Below the pieces are notes generated by a model. That model did no database searches. It was not told the DNA's origin and saw nothing but the letters and a program-made list of their open reading frames with translations. DNA of 64,000 nucleotides from Candidatus Babeliales bacterium (GTDB lineage Bacteria > Babelota > Babeliae > Babelales > JACPOV01), in NCBI GenBank assembly GCA_036260945.1, contig DATALT010000002.1:1-64000 (forward strand). The letters run 5' to 3'. The position numbers and the translations under genes are program-made. Positions 18,805 to 27,925 of the stretch are shown in pieces (the stretch's first letter is position 1; the number at the start of each line of letters is the position of its first letter).

Positions 18805-20010
18805 ATGATTCATAAAGAGCTCCAAAAGAAAAGCGGGAATGTCTTAGATCCTAAGTTGATAGTCGATCGGCAGAAAGCAAGCGCGCCATTAACCTGGATC
18901 GAGATAAGCAAGCGTGCATTGGATCATAATATTTCAAATTATCGATCTCTTATCAAGCCGGGTGTGCTGTTTGTGCCGGTGATAAAAAGCAATGCGTATG
19001 GGCACGGCATGTTGGCTGTTGGCTCAGTTTTGCAAGATCATACAGGAGTTGATGGCGCCGCAGTAGTTGCAATAACCGAGGGGATCGCCCTGCGTGAAAA
19101 CGGTTTTAGCAAAAAAATTATCGTTCTTGGAATTATCGATGCCGATTTGCATGAGGTCGTTCGCCATGATCTTGAGTTGGTGGTATACGATCGAGACGTT
19201 ATCAACCAATTGAACGAAATTGCAAAAAATCTAGAATTGAAAGTGCGCATTCATATTAAAATTGATACCGGTCTTTCGCGGCTCGGTTTTTTTCCCGATC
19301 AAGCGTTTGAAACTATTAAAGCTGCCGTACTGTTGCCTCATGTAGAAATCATTGGCATATCGACTCACTTTGCAAATTCAGAAAGCAAAGAAGATTGGTT
19401 TGTTAATCTGCAGCTTTCGCGATTCAATGAATTAATTAATAAGTTGCGCATTGAAAAAATAAACATCCCTCTGCAGCATACAACCTGTACGGCGGCCCTG
19501 GGAGCATATGAAAAGGCGCACGGTTCGTTGGTGCGATTTGGCATGGGGCTTTATGGCTTATGGCCTTCACAGGAAAATAAAGATGCAGTCACGAAAAAGG
19601 TACCAAATTTCTCGCTCCTTCCTGTTTTGAAGTGGAAAACACGCATTATTCAGCTTAAAAACTTGCCCGCTGGGAGCTTTGTCGGGTACGATTTGACGCA
19701 TCAAGTTCAGCAAGAAACTAAGATTGCAGTATTGCCGGTTGGTTTTTGGGATGGATTGGATAGAGGGCTTTCCAATAAAGGATCGGTCATGATTCGCGAT
19801 ATCGTTGCTCCCATCATCGGCAGAATCGCTATGAATTTGTGCATGATTGATGTCTCTCACGTGCCGGGAGTTTCGGTTGGCGATGAAGTGATACTTATAG
19901 GGGAGCATGAGGCAGTGAGCGCCGACGCGATGGCTCGGCATATCGGCACAATAAATTATGAAGTGGTTACGCGTATTAATCCGCTAGCAATCAGATCAGT
20001 AACTGAATAG
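18805..20010 (+). CDS. alr: Alanine racemase
   Basis: Alr interconverts L- and D-alanine with pyridoxal phosphate and supplies D-Ala for peptidoglycan. The 401-residue form starting at 18805 follows GGGGAG; an upstream ATG at 18751 is less likely. The PLP lysine is K61 in VIKSNAYGHG. The second catalytic base is the tyrosine in SFVGYDLTH, and the carboxylate-site motif is GRIAMNLCMIDV. Where most Alr proteins have GYADG, this one has GFWDG. With ftsQAZ nearby it supports a genuine cell wall. Confidence 0.95.
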   Translation: MIHKELQKKSGNVLDPKLIVDRQKASAPLTWIEISKRALDHNISNYRSLIKPGVLFVPVIKSNAYGHGMLAVGSVLQDHTGVDGAAVVAITEGIALRENGFSKKIIVLGIIDADLHEVVRHDLELVVYDRDVINQLNEIAKNLELKVRIHIKIDTGLSRLGFFPDQAFETIKAAVLLPHVEIIGISTHFANSESKEDWFVNLQLSRFNELINKLRIEKINIPLQHTTCTAALGAYEKAHGSLVRFGMGLYGLWPSQENKDAVTKKVPNFSLLPVLKWKTRIIQLKNLPAGSFVGYDLTHQVQQETKIAVLPVGFWDGLDRGLSNKGSVMIRDIVAPIIGRIAMNLCMIDVSHVPGVSVGDEVILIGEHEAVSADAMARHIGTINYEVVTRINPLAIRSVTE

Positions 20011-20094
20011 TTTTTTGGCTGTTGCACCTTCAATAATTATGATAAAATAGAACTAGGGACAGCAAAATCCATTTTTTTCAACCAGAAAGCGAAA

Positions 20095-20847
20095 ATGTAT
20101 ATTGTAGAAGGCAATATTGGTGCCGGAAAATCGACTTTTTTAAAGCTGATAGAAAAACATATGCCACAAGTTGGTATCGCGCTTGAGCCGCTTCATAATT
20201 GGCAAAAAAAAGTTTATGGACAATCGCTGCTTGCTAATTTTTATCAAGAACCGCGGCGCTGGTCCTATAGCTTGGAAACGTTTGCAATGATTTGTCGCGT
20301 GCGCGAGCACATTCGTGAACAAGAGCATAGTAACAAAGCTCGTATTGTTGAACGTTCCATTTATTCTGGCCACTATTGCTTTGTATTGACCGGTTATCAA
20401 AATGGGTTTATGACCGATTTAGAATGGTCTATGTACCAGGAATGGTTTAACTATTTAATTCCACAGCGCTGCAAAGCGCCGCAGGGTTTTATTTATCTTA
20501 GAACTACGCCTGAAGTTGCATATAAACGTATTAAAAAGAGAAACAGACTTGCTGAAAAAAATATAACGTTTGCGTATCTTAAACAGATTCACGATCAGCA
20601 TGAGCGTTTTTTACTTGAAAAAAATGATGTTTTGCAAGACCTTGTGCATGTCCCAGTTCTCATACTTGAATGTGATAGTGAATTTGAGAATAATGCCGAC
20701 CAATTAAACAAGCATTTATTGGCAGTTCAAGAATTTATTATTAAAACTTCCAATAGTTCTTTTAGCGCACATCAGAATCTAAAAACCCTTCAAACGGCCA
20801 CGCTTGAGAAAAATCTAAATGTGGATCGATCAACGGCTGATGATTAA
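20095..20847 (+). CDS. Deoxynucleoside kinase (dNK/TK2 family), copy 1
   Basis: The enzyme transfers phosphate from ATP to a deoxynucleoside for salvage. The 250-residue protein has the P-loop GNIGAGKST at residues 6-14, the catalytic/structural ERS motif (VERSIYSGHYCF), YLRTTPEVAYKRIKKRNR, and a LID-type arginine region. It is paralogous to the gene at 26776, and the substrate cannot be told from sequence. Its 3' end overlaps the convergent gene 20762-21319 by 86 bases, and its C-terminal tail (about 30 residues) has no counterpart in the paralogue. Confidence 0.9.
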   Translation: MYIVEGNIGAGKSTFLKLIEKHMPQVGIALEPLHNWQKKVYGQSLLANFYQEPRRWSYSLETFAMICRVREHIREQEHSNKARIVERSIYSGHYCFVLTGYQNGFMTDLEWSMYQEWFNYLIPQRCKAPQGFIYLRTTPEVAYKRIKKRNRLAEKNITFAYLKQIHDQHERFLLEKNDVLQDLVHVPVLILECDSEFENNADQLNKHLLAVQEFIIKTSNSSFSAHQNLKTLQTATLEKNLNVDRSTADD

Positions 20848-21319
20848 CAAGCCAGGTTATTGAGCGAAGCGCAATGCCATTTTCTTTTAATGTTTTTATT
20901 AATGATTCTAAATGATGCCATTTACGATAGATCGACCATTCTTTTTCCAGAGGTGCTTGGTCGAACGAAATGTAAGCATCTAATCCATTTTGGCCGAGTA
21001 TAATTGATTGTAAACTTATTTGTTTTCCGCCGACTTGTTCGTTATGAGCGAATTCGAGCCATGCATATACAAGCTGTTTTATTTGCTCAGATTTATCGCT
21101 GAGCCATAAAAGCTCTTTTGGTTCTCGCGTCCATTTATCCATTTGCCAGCCAATAATAGTTACCGCTTTCTTTTTTGTCATATTTTCTACTAACGGCCTG
21201 TTTGAGGGGGTGATTTTCGTAGGTAATCTGAGAATGATCCATTGTTGTTGGAATGCTATGGTAATTAAGCCAAGGAAAAAAGCCGTAAGCGAAATAATAA
21301 AATAATGATATTTATTCAT
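20762..21319 (-). CDS. Membrane-anchored GerMN-like protein (tentative)
   Basis: The 185-residue protein has one N-terminal membrane helix (residues 5-24) and an extracytoplasmic domain. The C-terminal part (HHLESLIKTLKENGIALRSITWLVN, then LIDPHLDFS) resembles the GerMN domain found in GerM and other wall-associated proteins, where a TL..........V.....G.. pattern recurs. Its ATG overlaps the stop of the amidase gene (21316-21319), so the two are translationally coupled, which supports a cell-wall role. It overlaps dNK copy 1 at the 3' ends. The family call is weak. Confidence 0.55.
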   Translation of the reverse strand: MNKYHYFIISLTAFFLGLITIAFQQQWIILRLPTKITPSNRPLVENMTKKKAVTIIGWQMDKWTREPKELLWLSDKSEQIKQLVYAWLEFAHNEQVGGKQISLQSIILGQNGLDAYISFDQAPLEKEWSIYRKWHHLESLIKTLKENGIALRSITWLVNHQPLIDPHLDFSQAWPFEGFLDSDVR

Positions 21320-22014
21320 GAGAGCGTTTCTTTGCGTATAAGTGCCGCGAGCGCATTTTTTATCGGATCAATGAGTAAGCGAATGTCTTTTTCATCACGC
21401 AATCCGCATTCGATTGCAATTGCGGGGGCTAGTATGCCAAAAAAAGGCCGAAATGGAATTGCAAATCCACCAATGAAATTAAATGTGTTTTGCTCGGCTT
21501 GTTTGGCGAGTGAAGTGGAAAGCAACGTCAGGAATGAATGCGTTGTTTTCAGCGATCCTCGATAGGCAAATGCTGCTGGTATCAACGTTGGCTGGAGCGG
21601 TGCAACTTGCCACCAATCGGTTGTACGATTCCAAATAGTTTGGTAAAGAGTGATCGACGGCAATGAATGTATCTCTTTAAAACAATGAATACTTATAAAA
21701 AGATGCGCCCCAATTCTATTAGAAGATTGCGCGATCTGCATTTGTTCGCTCAATTGGCCAGGTTTGTGCGAGAAAAAAATACGCAAATGCGGATACTGGA
21801 ATGAAAGCTCTTGCTCTAATGCGTCGGCAAGTAGGAGCGTTGTACCTCGTTCAAAACTATTTTTAATCGATCTGCCCGGATTTTTTCCATCGCCAGCGGG
21901 ATCAAGCATGATAATAAATTTTTTTGGCATCGGTGCAAAGAAAGAAGACGCATAAAGATGGGACGCAAGAAGCGTGCCCAGAGTAAAAAGACGGAAAAAT
22001 ATTATGAACGGCAT
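21316..22014 (-). CDS. N-acetylmuramoyl-L-alanine amidase-like protein (Amidase_3 fold, altered zinc site)
   Basis: Amidase_3 enzymes are zinc hydrolases that cut the stem peptide from muramic acid. The 232-residue protein has a signal peptide and the family landmarks: IIMLDP, the glutamate in SFERGTTLLLADAL, NRIGAHLFISIH with the second histidine, and the catalytic-type glutamate in AIAIECGLRDEKDIRLL. The first zinc histidine, normally in DPGHGG, is absent (DPAGDG), so it may bind zinc differently or be inactive. It overlaps recD2 upstream by 13 bases and the GerMN-like gene downstream by four. Confidence 0.8.
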   Translation of the reverse strand: MPFIIFFRLFTLGTLLASHLYASSFFAPMPKKFIIMLDPAGDGKNPGRSIKNSFERGTTLLLADALEQELSFQYPHLRIFFSHKPGQLSEQMQIAQSSNRIGAHLFISIHCFKEIHSLPSITLYQTIWNRTTDWWQVAPLQPTLIPAAFAYRGSLKTTHSFLTLLSTSLAKQAEQNTFNFIGGFAIPFRPFFGILAPAIAIECGLRDEKDIRLLIDPIKNALAALIRKETLS

Positions 22015-24191
22015 GTTAATGTGCTGGTTAAATAATGCTGTAAAAAAGTTATTCGGTTTACGCCTTTACTATTTTTTATTCCCATGGCGATCGCTTTTGG
22101 TTGGCCAACCATGATGCATAATTTTTTCGCGCGTGTAATGGCAGTATAAATTAAATTTCGTTGTAGCAAGACAAAATGATGCATGAAAATTGGAATAATC
22201 GCTACATCGTATTCTGATCCCTGGCTTTTGTGAATCGAAATTGCGTAGGCAAGTACCAGTTCATCAAGTTCGTTTAATTCATAAATAACGCTTCGATCCC
22301 CAAAAAGGACCGTAAGCTGCTGATCAGTACTATTTATTTCGGTAATAGTGCCGATATCTCCATTAAAGATGTTTTTATCGTAGTTATTGCGAATTTGCAT
22401 GACGCGATCATCAACTTTAAAGGTAGTGCCATTGCTTTGTGCTTGATCTTTAATCTCGGGATTAAAAAGTGTTTGTAACTGAGAGTTGATGGTGAATGTG
22501 CCCGCTATCCCTCTGTTCATGGGAACTAGTACCATTGAATTTTCAGCCCTGAATCCATACCGCGGCAATGTTTTTTCATAGATCGCTTTAAGATGAGCAA
22601 AAAGGTTTTCGGCTTTATCTTCTTTAATAAATATGAAATCCTTCTTACTATCGGGCAGATTTGAAACAGGAAATTCACCATTATTAACGCGGTGAGCGTT
22701 AGTGATAATAAGGCTATCTTGTGCTTGCCTGAAAATATGAGTCAATCGAATAGTGGCAATTTTTTGGCTGCTAATGAGATCATTAAGAACATTTCCAGCG
22801 CCGACCGATGGCAATTGATCGATATCGCCAATTAATATTAAGTGGGCCGTATGCGAAAGTGCCTTAAGCACTGCAGAAGCCAAGAAGATATCGAGCATCG
22901 AAGCTTCATCAACAATAATGAAATCGGTTTTTATAGCGTTTGTTTCATTATGAACAAATTTCATAGTGCTTGCATCAAATTCAAGCATACGATGAAGCGT
23001 CATTGCATGGCGCCCTGTTCCTTCCATCATACGCTTTGCAGCACGTCCAGTTGGCGCAGCAAGGCGATAAATGATCCGTTGGTTATCAAGAATTTCAAGA
23101 AGTTTTTTTATGAGCGTAGTTTTACCAGTTCCCGGTCCGCCGGTGATGATCGTCACTTTGGATTGAAGCACCGCCATGATAGCTTTTTGTTGATCCTCAT
23201 TGAGCATGATACCGCGTTTATCTGGTGTTAAGAGCGATTGATAAATCGCTTGCAGATCAAACTGATGAGGTGAAGGATGTTCGAGCAATGTTTTGATACT
23301 CGTTGCGATTCCAAATTCGGTAAAATAGTAAGAACTCAGCGTGATAAAATGTTTTTCTTCATGAGAAATGAGTTTTATTTTTTGCGATTCATAAAGATCA
23401 TGCAGTGCAGATTTAATAAGATGTTCATGGTCTTCTTTTTTGAGTTCCAGCAATTCATATGCTTGTTCTTTAAGCGCGTTCAACTCGCAATAAATATGGC
23501 CACTTGAAGTTGCAGTGGAAAGAAGATGCGCAATGCCCGCTTTAATACGCGAAAGTGAATCAGGAGCGCAACCAAGTTGCTGAGCGATTTTATCTGCGGT
23601 TTTAAAACCGATTCCCCAAATATCTTCAGCAAGGCGATAAGGGTTTTCTTTAAGAACTGCCATCGCTGTTTGGCCGTACTTTTTATAAATTTTTGCAGCA
23701 TAAGCAGGAGAAACATCTTTCTCTTGAAGAAAAATCATAAGCGCAGATATTTCTTTTTGGCCTTGCCATGCGTTTGCAATAATTTCGGCACGCTTCGGGC
23801 CAATTCCTTCAACTTTTTCAAGCTGCTTTGGATCGTGCTCGATAACTTCAAGAACTTTATCGCCAAATTTCTCAACCAATTTGCTTGCATAAACTGGTCC
23901 GATACCCTTGATCAGCCCTGAGCTTAAATACTTGGTTATGCCAAGAAGTGATGTTGGGATTTGAGCAACATGAGAACTGACCTCAAATTGGCGACCAAAC
24001 TTTGGATGTGTAACCCATTTTCCCTGCATAATGAGTTGTTGACCGACGTGAGTCGAAGATAAATAACCGGTTACGAGGGTTGATCGCTGCTTTGTTTGAA
24101 CCACTGCAACAGAAAACCCAGTCTGTGGATGTTGATAAACAAACCGCTCGACCGTTCCTAATAATTCTTCCAGTTCCTGTTGTTCGTTCAT
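22002..24191 (-). CDS. recD2: RecD2-type 5'-3' DNA helicase
   Basis: RecD2 is an SF1B ATP-dependent helicase found in bacteria without RecBCD. The 729-residue protein has the long N-terminal extension with an OB-like part and helix-hairpin-helix repeats (GIGPVYASKLVEKFG, KVEGIGPKRAEIIANAW, IWGIGFKTADKIAQQLG). The motor follows: Walker A GGPGTGKTTLIKK near residue 350, DEASML (motif II), IGDIDQLPSVGAG (motif III), and SIHKSQGSEYD with YTAITRAKK (motifs V-VI). Length and order match the family. It lies in a minus-strand run with the amidase gene downstream. Confidence 0.95.
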   Translation of the reverse strand: MNEQQELEELLGTVERFVYQHPQTGFSVAVVQTKQRSTLVTGYLSSTHVGQQLIMQGKWVTHPKFGRQFEVSSHVAQIPTSLLGITKYLSSGLIKGIGPVYASKLVEKFGDKVLEVIEHDPKQLEKVEGIGPKRAEIIANAWQGQKEISALMIFLQEKDVSPAYAAKIYKKYGQTAMAVLKENPYRLAEDIWGIGFKTADKIAQQLGCAPDSLSRIKAGIAHLLSTATSSGHIYCELNALKEQAYELLELKKEDHEHLIKSALHDLYESQKIKLISHEEKHFITLSSYYFTEFGIATSIKTLLEHPSPHQFDLQAIYQSLLTPDKRGIMLNEDQQKAIMAVLQSKVTIITGGPGTGKTTLIKKLLEILDNQRIIYRLAAPTGRAAKRMMEGTGRHAMTLHRMLEFDASTMKFVHNETNAIKTDFIIVDEASMLDIFLASAVLKALSHTAHLILIGDIDQLPSVGAGNVLNDLISSQKIATIRLTHIFRQAQDSLIITNAHRVNNGEFPVSNLPDSKKDFIFIKEDKAENLFAHLKAIYEKTLPRYGFRAENSMVLVPMNRGIAGTFTINSQLQTLFNPEIKDQAQSNGTTFKVDDRVMQIRNNYDKNIFNGDIGTITEINSTDQQLTVLFGDRSVIYELNELDELVLAYAISIHKSQGSEYDVAIIPIFMHHFVLLQRNLIYTAITRAKKLCIMVGQPKAIAMGIKNSKGVNRITFLQHYLTSTLTCRS

Positions 24192-24197
24192 AATGAG

Positions 24198-24854
24198 CTA
24201 TGTTTTTTGGTGAATCGCATCAAGATATTGTTGGTAACCGATTGGGCAGCTTTTTATTAAATCATCAAGGAAGCTGACAACATCGCTGCAAAATTGATCA
24301 AAATTTTTAAAAGATGCTATGAGATTATGAAAAAGTTCTTCTTCGCTTCCAGCTCTGTGCTTGCACCACTCAAAGATAATACTATCATGTCGATTGTGCA
24401 AATCTGCCCATTCTTTCATCAATTCATGAGCGGTACGCTGTGGCAATCCTTGCAATCTAGTAAGCATTGGACGCATAATTTCAATAAAACTAGTTCTGAA
24501 AATGACCAAATGATTCTCTAGATCGTTCAAAAGTTCTCTATCATTCGTTTCAAGAGCGGAGCGTTCCAGCGTTGCTAAACCTTGAATGGAATATAACGAG
24601 TTACGAAAAGTGAAAATGCCCATACGGTCTTTAGAATTGCGCTGCCTAACGCCAAATTGCCCCTTAAGGACTTCTTTTATGGTATGAACCATCTCATCAA
24701 CCGTTTTCCAATCGACACCAATCGGATGAGGAAGGCCATCAACCATAGCCAAAGCGCGATGTTGAAGCGGCTTACTGTTTGCAACTAATGGGCCATTTAA
24801 AACAATAATCAATAATGAGAGGGCTAATTTTTTTTTAGATAGATTTTTCTTCAA
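24198..24854 (-). CDS. Exported alpha-helical protein of unknown function
   Basis: The 218-residue product has a signal peptide (KKKLALSLLIIVLNGPLVANS) and a mature part that reads as mostly helical, with heptad-like hydrophobics and Cys at about residues 165, 190 and 206. No family is recognised. It sits between recD2 (six bases downstream) and the outer-membrane protein gene (16 bases upstream), so it may share their transcript. Confidence 0.65.
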   Translation of the reverse strand: MKKNLSKKKLALSLLIIVLNGPLVANSKPLQHRALAMVDGLPHPIGVDWKTVDEMVHTIKEVLKGQFGVRQRNSKDRMGIFTFRNSLYSIQGLATLERSALETNDRELLNDLENHLVIFRTSFIEIMRPMLTRLQGLPQRTAHELMKEWADLHNRHDSIIFEWCKHRAGSEEELFHNLIASFKNFDQFCSDVVSFLDDLIKSCPIGYQQYLDAIHQKT

Positions 24855-24869
24855 AATTTTCCTTCTTAA

Positions 24870-26480
24870 TTAAAACAGGTATTCAAGTCTGAATGAAGCT
24901 GAGTAATCTTTACCGATACCAGCGCTCAGGAATGTATAATCTGCGGTAAGTGAAATACACCAATCGCCGCATTTTCCAGGATGATTGTACGTATACGCTC
25001 CAAATAATTTACTTTGGAAAGCGGAGGGTTTTGTAGCGATATCTTTTCGCGCAAGAATTTGATTTTGCGTTGAAGCAACTATTCTGCCGAGTTTTTCTTT
25101 CTGTTGCCACCAAAGATCGTAGCCAAGGTTGAGCGTTGATTGCTCTGCGATCCAAATGTCTGCCGCTGTTGAAAATTTAATAAGTACACCAGGAAAAACC
25201 ATGGTATTGTAAACGCGAGGATAAAGTGTCTGAATAAGTTGTTCTTGAATAAAATTCAGATCATTTGCGCAATCGTTTTGATTCTTTGCGTTTATATAAA
25301 ACCGCTTTTCCATTACGGGTAAAAGATATTCAAATTCTGCATGCGTATCAAAGCTAAAACGGGGTGTGACTTGCAATTTGCTATCGTATACAAAACCCAA
25401 TCCGACGTGTCCGCCATTGCCAATATTATCATCAAGTAAATTGGCAGACAGTTTATCGAGCGCACCAAGTAAAAAATCAATTGTTAATTGTTGTGCTTGC
25501 GCTCGTTGTATTTCATCGCCGAGTGCCAGAAGGAGAATTTCTGCTAAATCAAAAGGAGGATTATCGCTGTTTTTAGGAAAATGAGATCCTTTCCATACTC
25601 CTTTGCTGAAAGCAAAAGCGGTGGGGATCGTTGCAAGAAAGCCTGCGTTTACCCATAAGCTATCATTATCTACAAATGTGTAACCCGCGGTGAAACGACT
25701 GTCGCCCAACCCAAATTTGTCGCTTATCAGATGCTTTCTTGAGAAAGAATCAAATTCTGCCTCTTGTGTACTATTAAGAGAGGCCATTTCTGCAGGAATA
25801 TCATTGTCTGCCTGAAAAAGACTCACCTCTTGCTCTAATTGGGCCTTTTCCTGTTGGTCGAGTTGAAAGTTTCTTTCAATATATGCAAAAGGAGTTTTCC
25901 ACTGAATAAGCCATTTCTCTTTTTGCCACTGAAACCAACACATTAAAGCGGCGCGTCGATCTTCAATCTCAATGTCGCCAAGAAGTGATAAAATTTTTGG
26001 GATATTGAGATTCACAACTAATGAAGCAAGGGTATCAATTTGCGCTATGAGGTTTTTATTTTCAAATGCCAGGTAATCACGCAATGCAAATGCATCATTA
26101 AAGAAAGCCATTCGTGGCGTTTGGTTAAACCATAGTTGTCCGATAAGAGACCAGGTTTCAGGACGGCAGAATGGATAATAGAATGCCGGATAATCAAGAA
26201 TCGAGCGTTTTACTAACGGATTAGTGCGCAAATAAACGTCATTGCGCAAAATAGTACCTGCTTCGATAATATCGCCCGGCTCTGCATCAGATGGGCAGTC
26301 TCTTGTTAAAAGAGCAAACGCTGCGGCCGTCGCATTGTGACCTGCAGGTATATCTTGGGCTGGCAATTCTTGATCCGGATAATCGTCATATTGCAAAAGA
26401 AGATCCATTGGGTTTGTCCACAGTGGAAACAAACAAAGCATCGAGAGGGTTTTTATCCAATGTCTGAACACATAATTCAT
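24870..26480 (-). CDS. Predicted outer-membrane beta-barrel protein
   Basis: The 536-residue protein has a signal peptide (residues 1-24, ending near WTNPMD) and ends in alternating aromatic/polar strands finishing with FRLEYLF. A terminal phenylalanine of this type is the signal read by the BAM outer-membrane insertion machinery. Internal segments such as FTAGYTFVDNDSLWVNAGF and HVGLGFVYDSKLQVTPRFSF have the strand pattern of barrels. A long helical, charged section around residues 170-240 might be periplasmic. No family is recognised. Confidence 0.65.
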   Translation of the reverse strand: MNYVFRHWIKTLSMLCLFPLWTNPMDLLLQYDDYPDQELPAQDIPAGHNATAAAFALLTRDCPSDAEPGDIIEAGTILRNDVYLRTNPLVKRSILDYPAFYYPFCRPETWSLIGQLWFNQTPRMAFFNDAFALRDYLAFENKNLIAQIDTLASLVVNLNIPKILSLLGDIEIEDRRAALMCWFQWQKEKWLIQWKTPFAYIERNFQLDQQEKAQLEQEVSLFQADNDIPAEMASLNSTQEAEFDSFSRKHLISDKFGLGDSRFTAGYTFVDNDSLWVNAGFLATIPTAFAFSKGVWKGSHFPKNSDNPPFDLAEILLLALGDEIQRAQAQQLTIDFLLGALDKLSANLLDDNIGNGGHVGLGFVYDSKLQVTPRFSFDTHAEFEYLLPVMEKRFYINAKNQNDCANDLNFIQEQLIQTLYPRVYNTMVFPGVLIKFSTAADIWIAEQSTLNLGYDLWWQQKEKLGRIVASTQNQILARKDIATKPSAFQSKLFGAYTYNHPGKCGDWCISLTADYTFLSAGIGKDYSASFRLEYLF

Positions 26481-26775
26481 AGAATACCATTTAGTGTTAA
26501 AATGGGGTGATTTATTTTCAAATGATACAATAACGCAGTAGTTGAGTGTACAACTAACAAGCTGAACTGCTCCATAGTTTTACCTACTCACTAAGCTCAT
26601 GAACGAGCATAAAACTGATATTTTTTTTACAGCTAGTTTATTTATTTGAGTACAGGGTATCGTACCATATTTTTTTTTGAGTAGCAAAAGAGGTCAAATT
26701 AACTGGCTTTTTGTGCTTAAAGAGGTAACCTAAAAAAGACCTCTGTTTTACATATTTAACACTTTGGTATTGTTC
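26481..26775. other. Intergenic stretch with possible hairpins
   Basis: This roughly 295-base AT-rich gap lies between divergent genes. AGTTTTA near 26575 and TAAAACT near 26607 could pair around an inner GCTC/GAGC stem. AGAGGT (26720) and ACCTCT (26738) could form a stem followed by GTTTTA, resembling a weak terminator or leader hairpin ahead of the deoxynucleoside kinase. No open reading frame or RNA gene is evident. Confidence 0.3.
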
Positions 26776-27507
26776 ATGAGCGAATTACATAAAAATCCTC
26801 GCGTTGTTTCCCTTGAAGGCAATATAGGCGCAGGTAAATCAACTTTTTTAAAACTTGTTGAGCGTGCATTGTCGGTTCAGGCCATCTTTGAGCCGCATGC
26901 TAAATGGCAACAGGTCGGTGGAACTGAAAATTTATTAGAGCGTTTTTATGCAGATGGTCAGCGTTGGGCGTATACGTTTCAAACATACGCTTTTGTAACG
27001 CGCGTTATGGAGCAAGAAGCTCATGCACGTAAAAGCAGGTATCCGGTACAGGTGCTCGAGCGTTCTGTGTTTTCCGATCGGTATTGTTTTGCAAAAAACG
27101 CTTTTGAGCAAGGGCTTATGAATGCACTTGAGTGGAAATTGTATCAAGAATGGTTTTCTTGGTTGGTTGATGGCTATGTTGCACAACCTGCCGGATTTAT
27201 CTACTTGCGTACTACTCCCGAAGTTTGTTACGAGCGACTCAAGAAACGAAATCGTTCAGAAGAACGAAATGTTTCTCTCGATTATTTAAGTACAATCCAC
27301 GAAAAACATGAACAATGGTTGATCGAGCGCCTTGATATTTCTGCAATCGAGCAAAATGTACCATTGCTTGTTCTTTCTGTGGATAAAGATTTTGAGCATG
27401 ATGAGCAAGAGCAACTAAGATTGATGAAATCAATTGCAGAATTTTTTGGTATCGATTTTAGGAATATCGATCGTGCGGATTTTGCGCAAGAAACAGCGTC
27501 ATTGTAA
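26776..27507 (+). CDS. Deoxynucleoside kinase (dNK/TK2 family), copy 2
   Basis: The 243-residue kinase (ATG at 26776; the TTG at 26764 is less likely) has the P-loop GNIGAGKST, LERSVFSDRYCF, YLRTTPEVCYERLKKRNR and a regular domain order for the family. It is clearly homologous to copy 1 at 20095 but substantially diverged, so the two may prefer different deoxynucleosides. It lies 72 bases before the ATP synthase c gene. Two salvage kinases suggest dependence on host deoxynucleosides. Confidence 0.9.
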   Translation: MSELHKNPRVVSLEGNIGAGKSTFLKLVERALSVQAIFEPHAKWQQVGGTENLLERFYADGQRWAYTFQTYAFVTRVMEQEAHARKSRYPVQVLERSVFSDRYCFAKNAFEQGLMNALEWKLYQEWFSWLVDGYVAQPAGFIYLRTTPEVCYERLKKRNRSEERNVSLDYLSTIHEKHEQWLIERLDISAIEQNVPLLVLSVDKDFEHDEQEQLRLMKSIAEFFGIDFRNIDRADFAQETASL

Positions 27508-27579
27508 ATGAAATTGAAAATGCGGTAGACTGAAAAAAATATATTTTTTAAAGATCCTAAAGTGGTGGAAGGGGTTTTT

Positions 27580-27843
27580 ATGAACGTCGGTATCGAGGGA
27601 ATCTATATAGCAAAAGCTGCAGCATTTATTGGTGCGGCGCTTGCAATGGGTATTGGCACAATAGCTCCGGCGTATGGCCAGGGACTTGTTGGTGCAAAAG
27701 CATGCGAAAATATTGGGAAATTTCCAGAAAGTGCAAAAGATATTCGGGGTGCACTCGTTATGGCACTCGGCATTATTGAATCATCAGCGGTGTATGCGTT
27801 ATTGGTAGCTGGTGGTTTAATTTTTGTGGGGTACAGTCTTTAA
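27580..27843 (+). CDS. atpE: ATP synthase F0 subunit c
   Basis: This is the membrane rotor proteolipid of F-type ATP synthase. The 87-residue form starts at 27580 after GGAAGGGG. Helix 1 contains APAYGQGLVGAKA and helix 2 contains MALGIIESSAVYALLV, with the ion-binding glutamate in the second helix. Gln in helix 1 together with ESS..Y in helix 2 matches the ligand set of Na+-translocating c rings such as that of Ilyobacter tartaricus (Gln32, Glu65, Ser66, Thr67, Tyr70), with Ser in place of Thr. The usual loop Arg-Gln-Pro is replaced by KFPE. It is the first gene of the local atp cluster. Confidence 0.95.
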   Translation: MNVGIEGIYIAKAAAFIGAALAMGIGTIAPAYGQGLVGAKACENIGKFPESAKDIRGALVMALGIIESSAVYALLVAGGLIFVGYSL

Positions 27844-27925
27844 ACGCTACAGGAATGTTCCGTGTGGCTTGCTTGGAAAAATCCAAACGTATTGGCTATT
27901 CCGGCAAGAATAAAGAGATTGTTCT

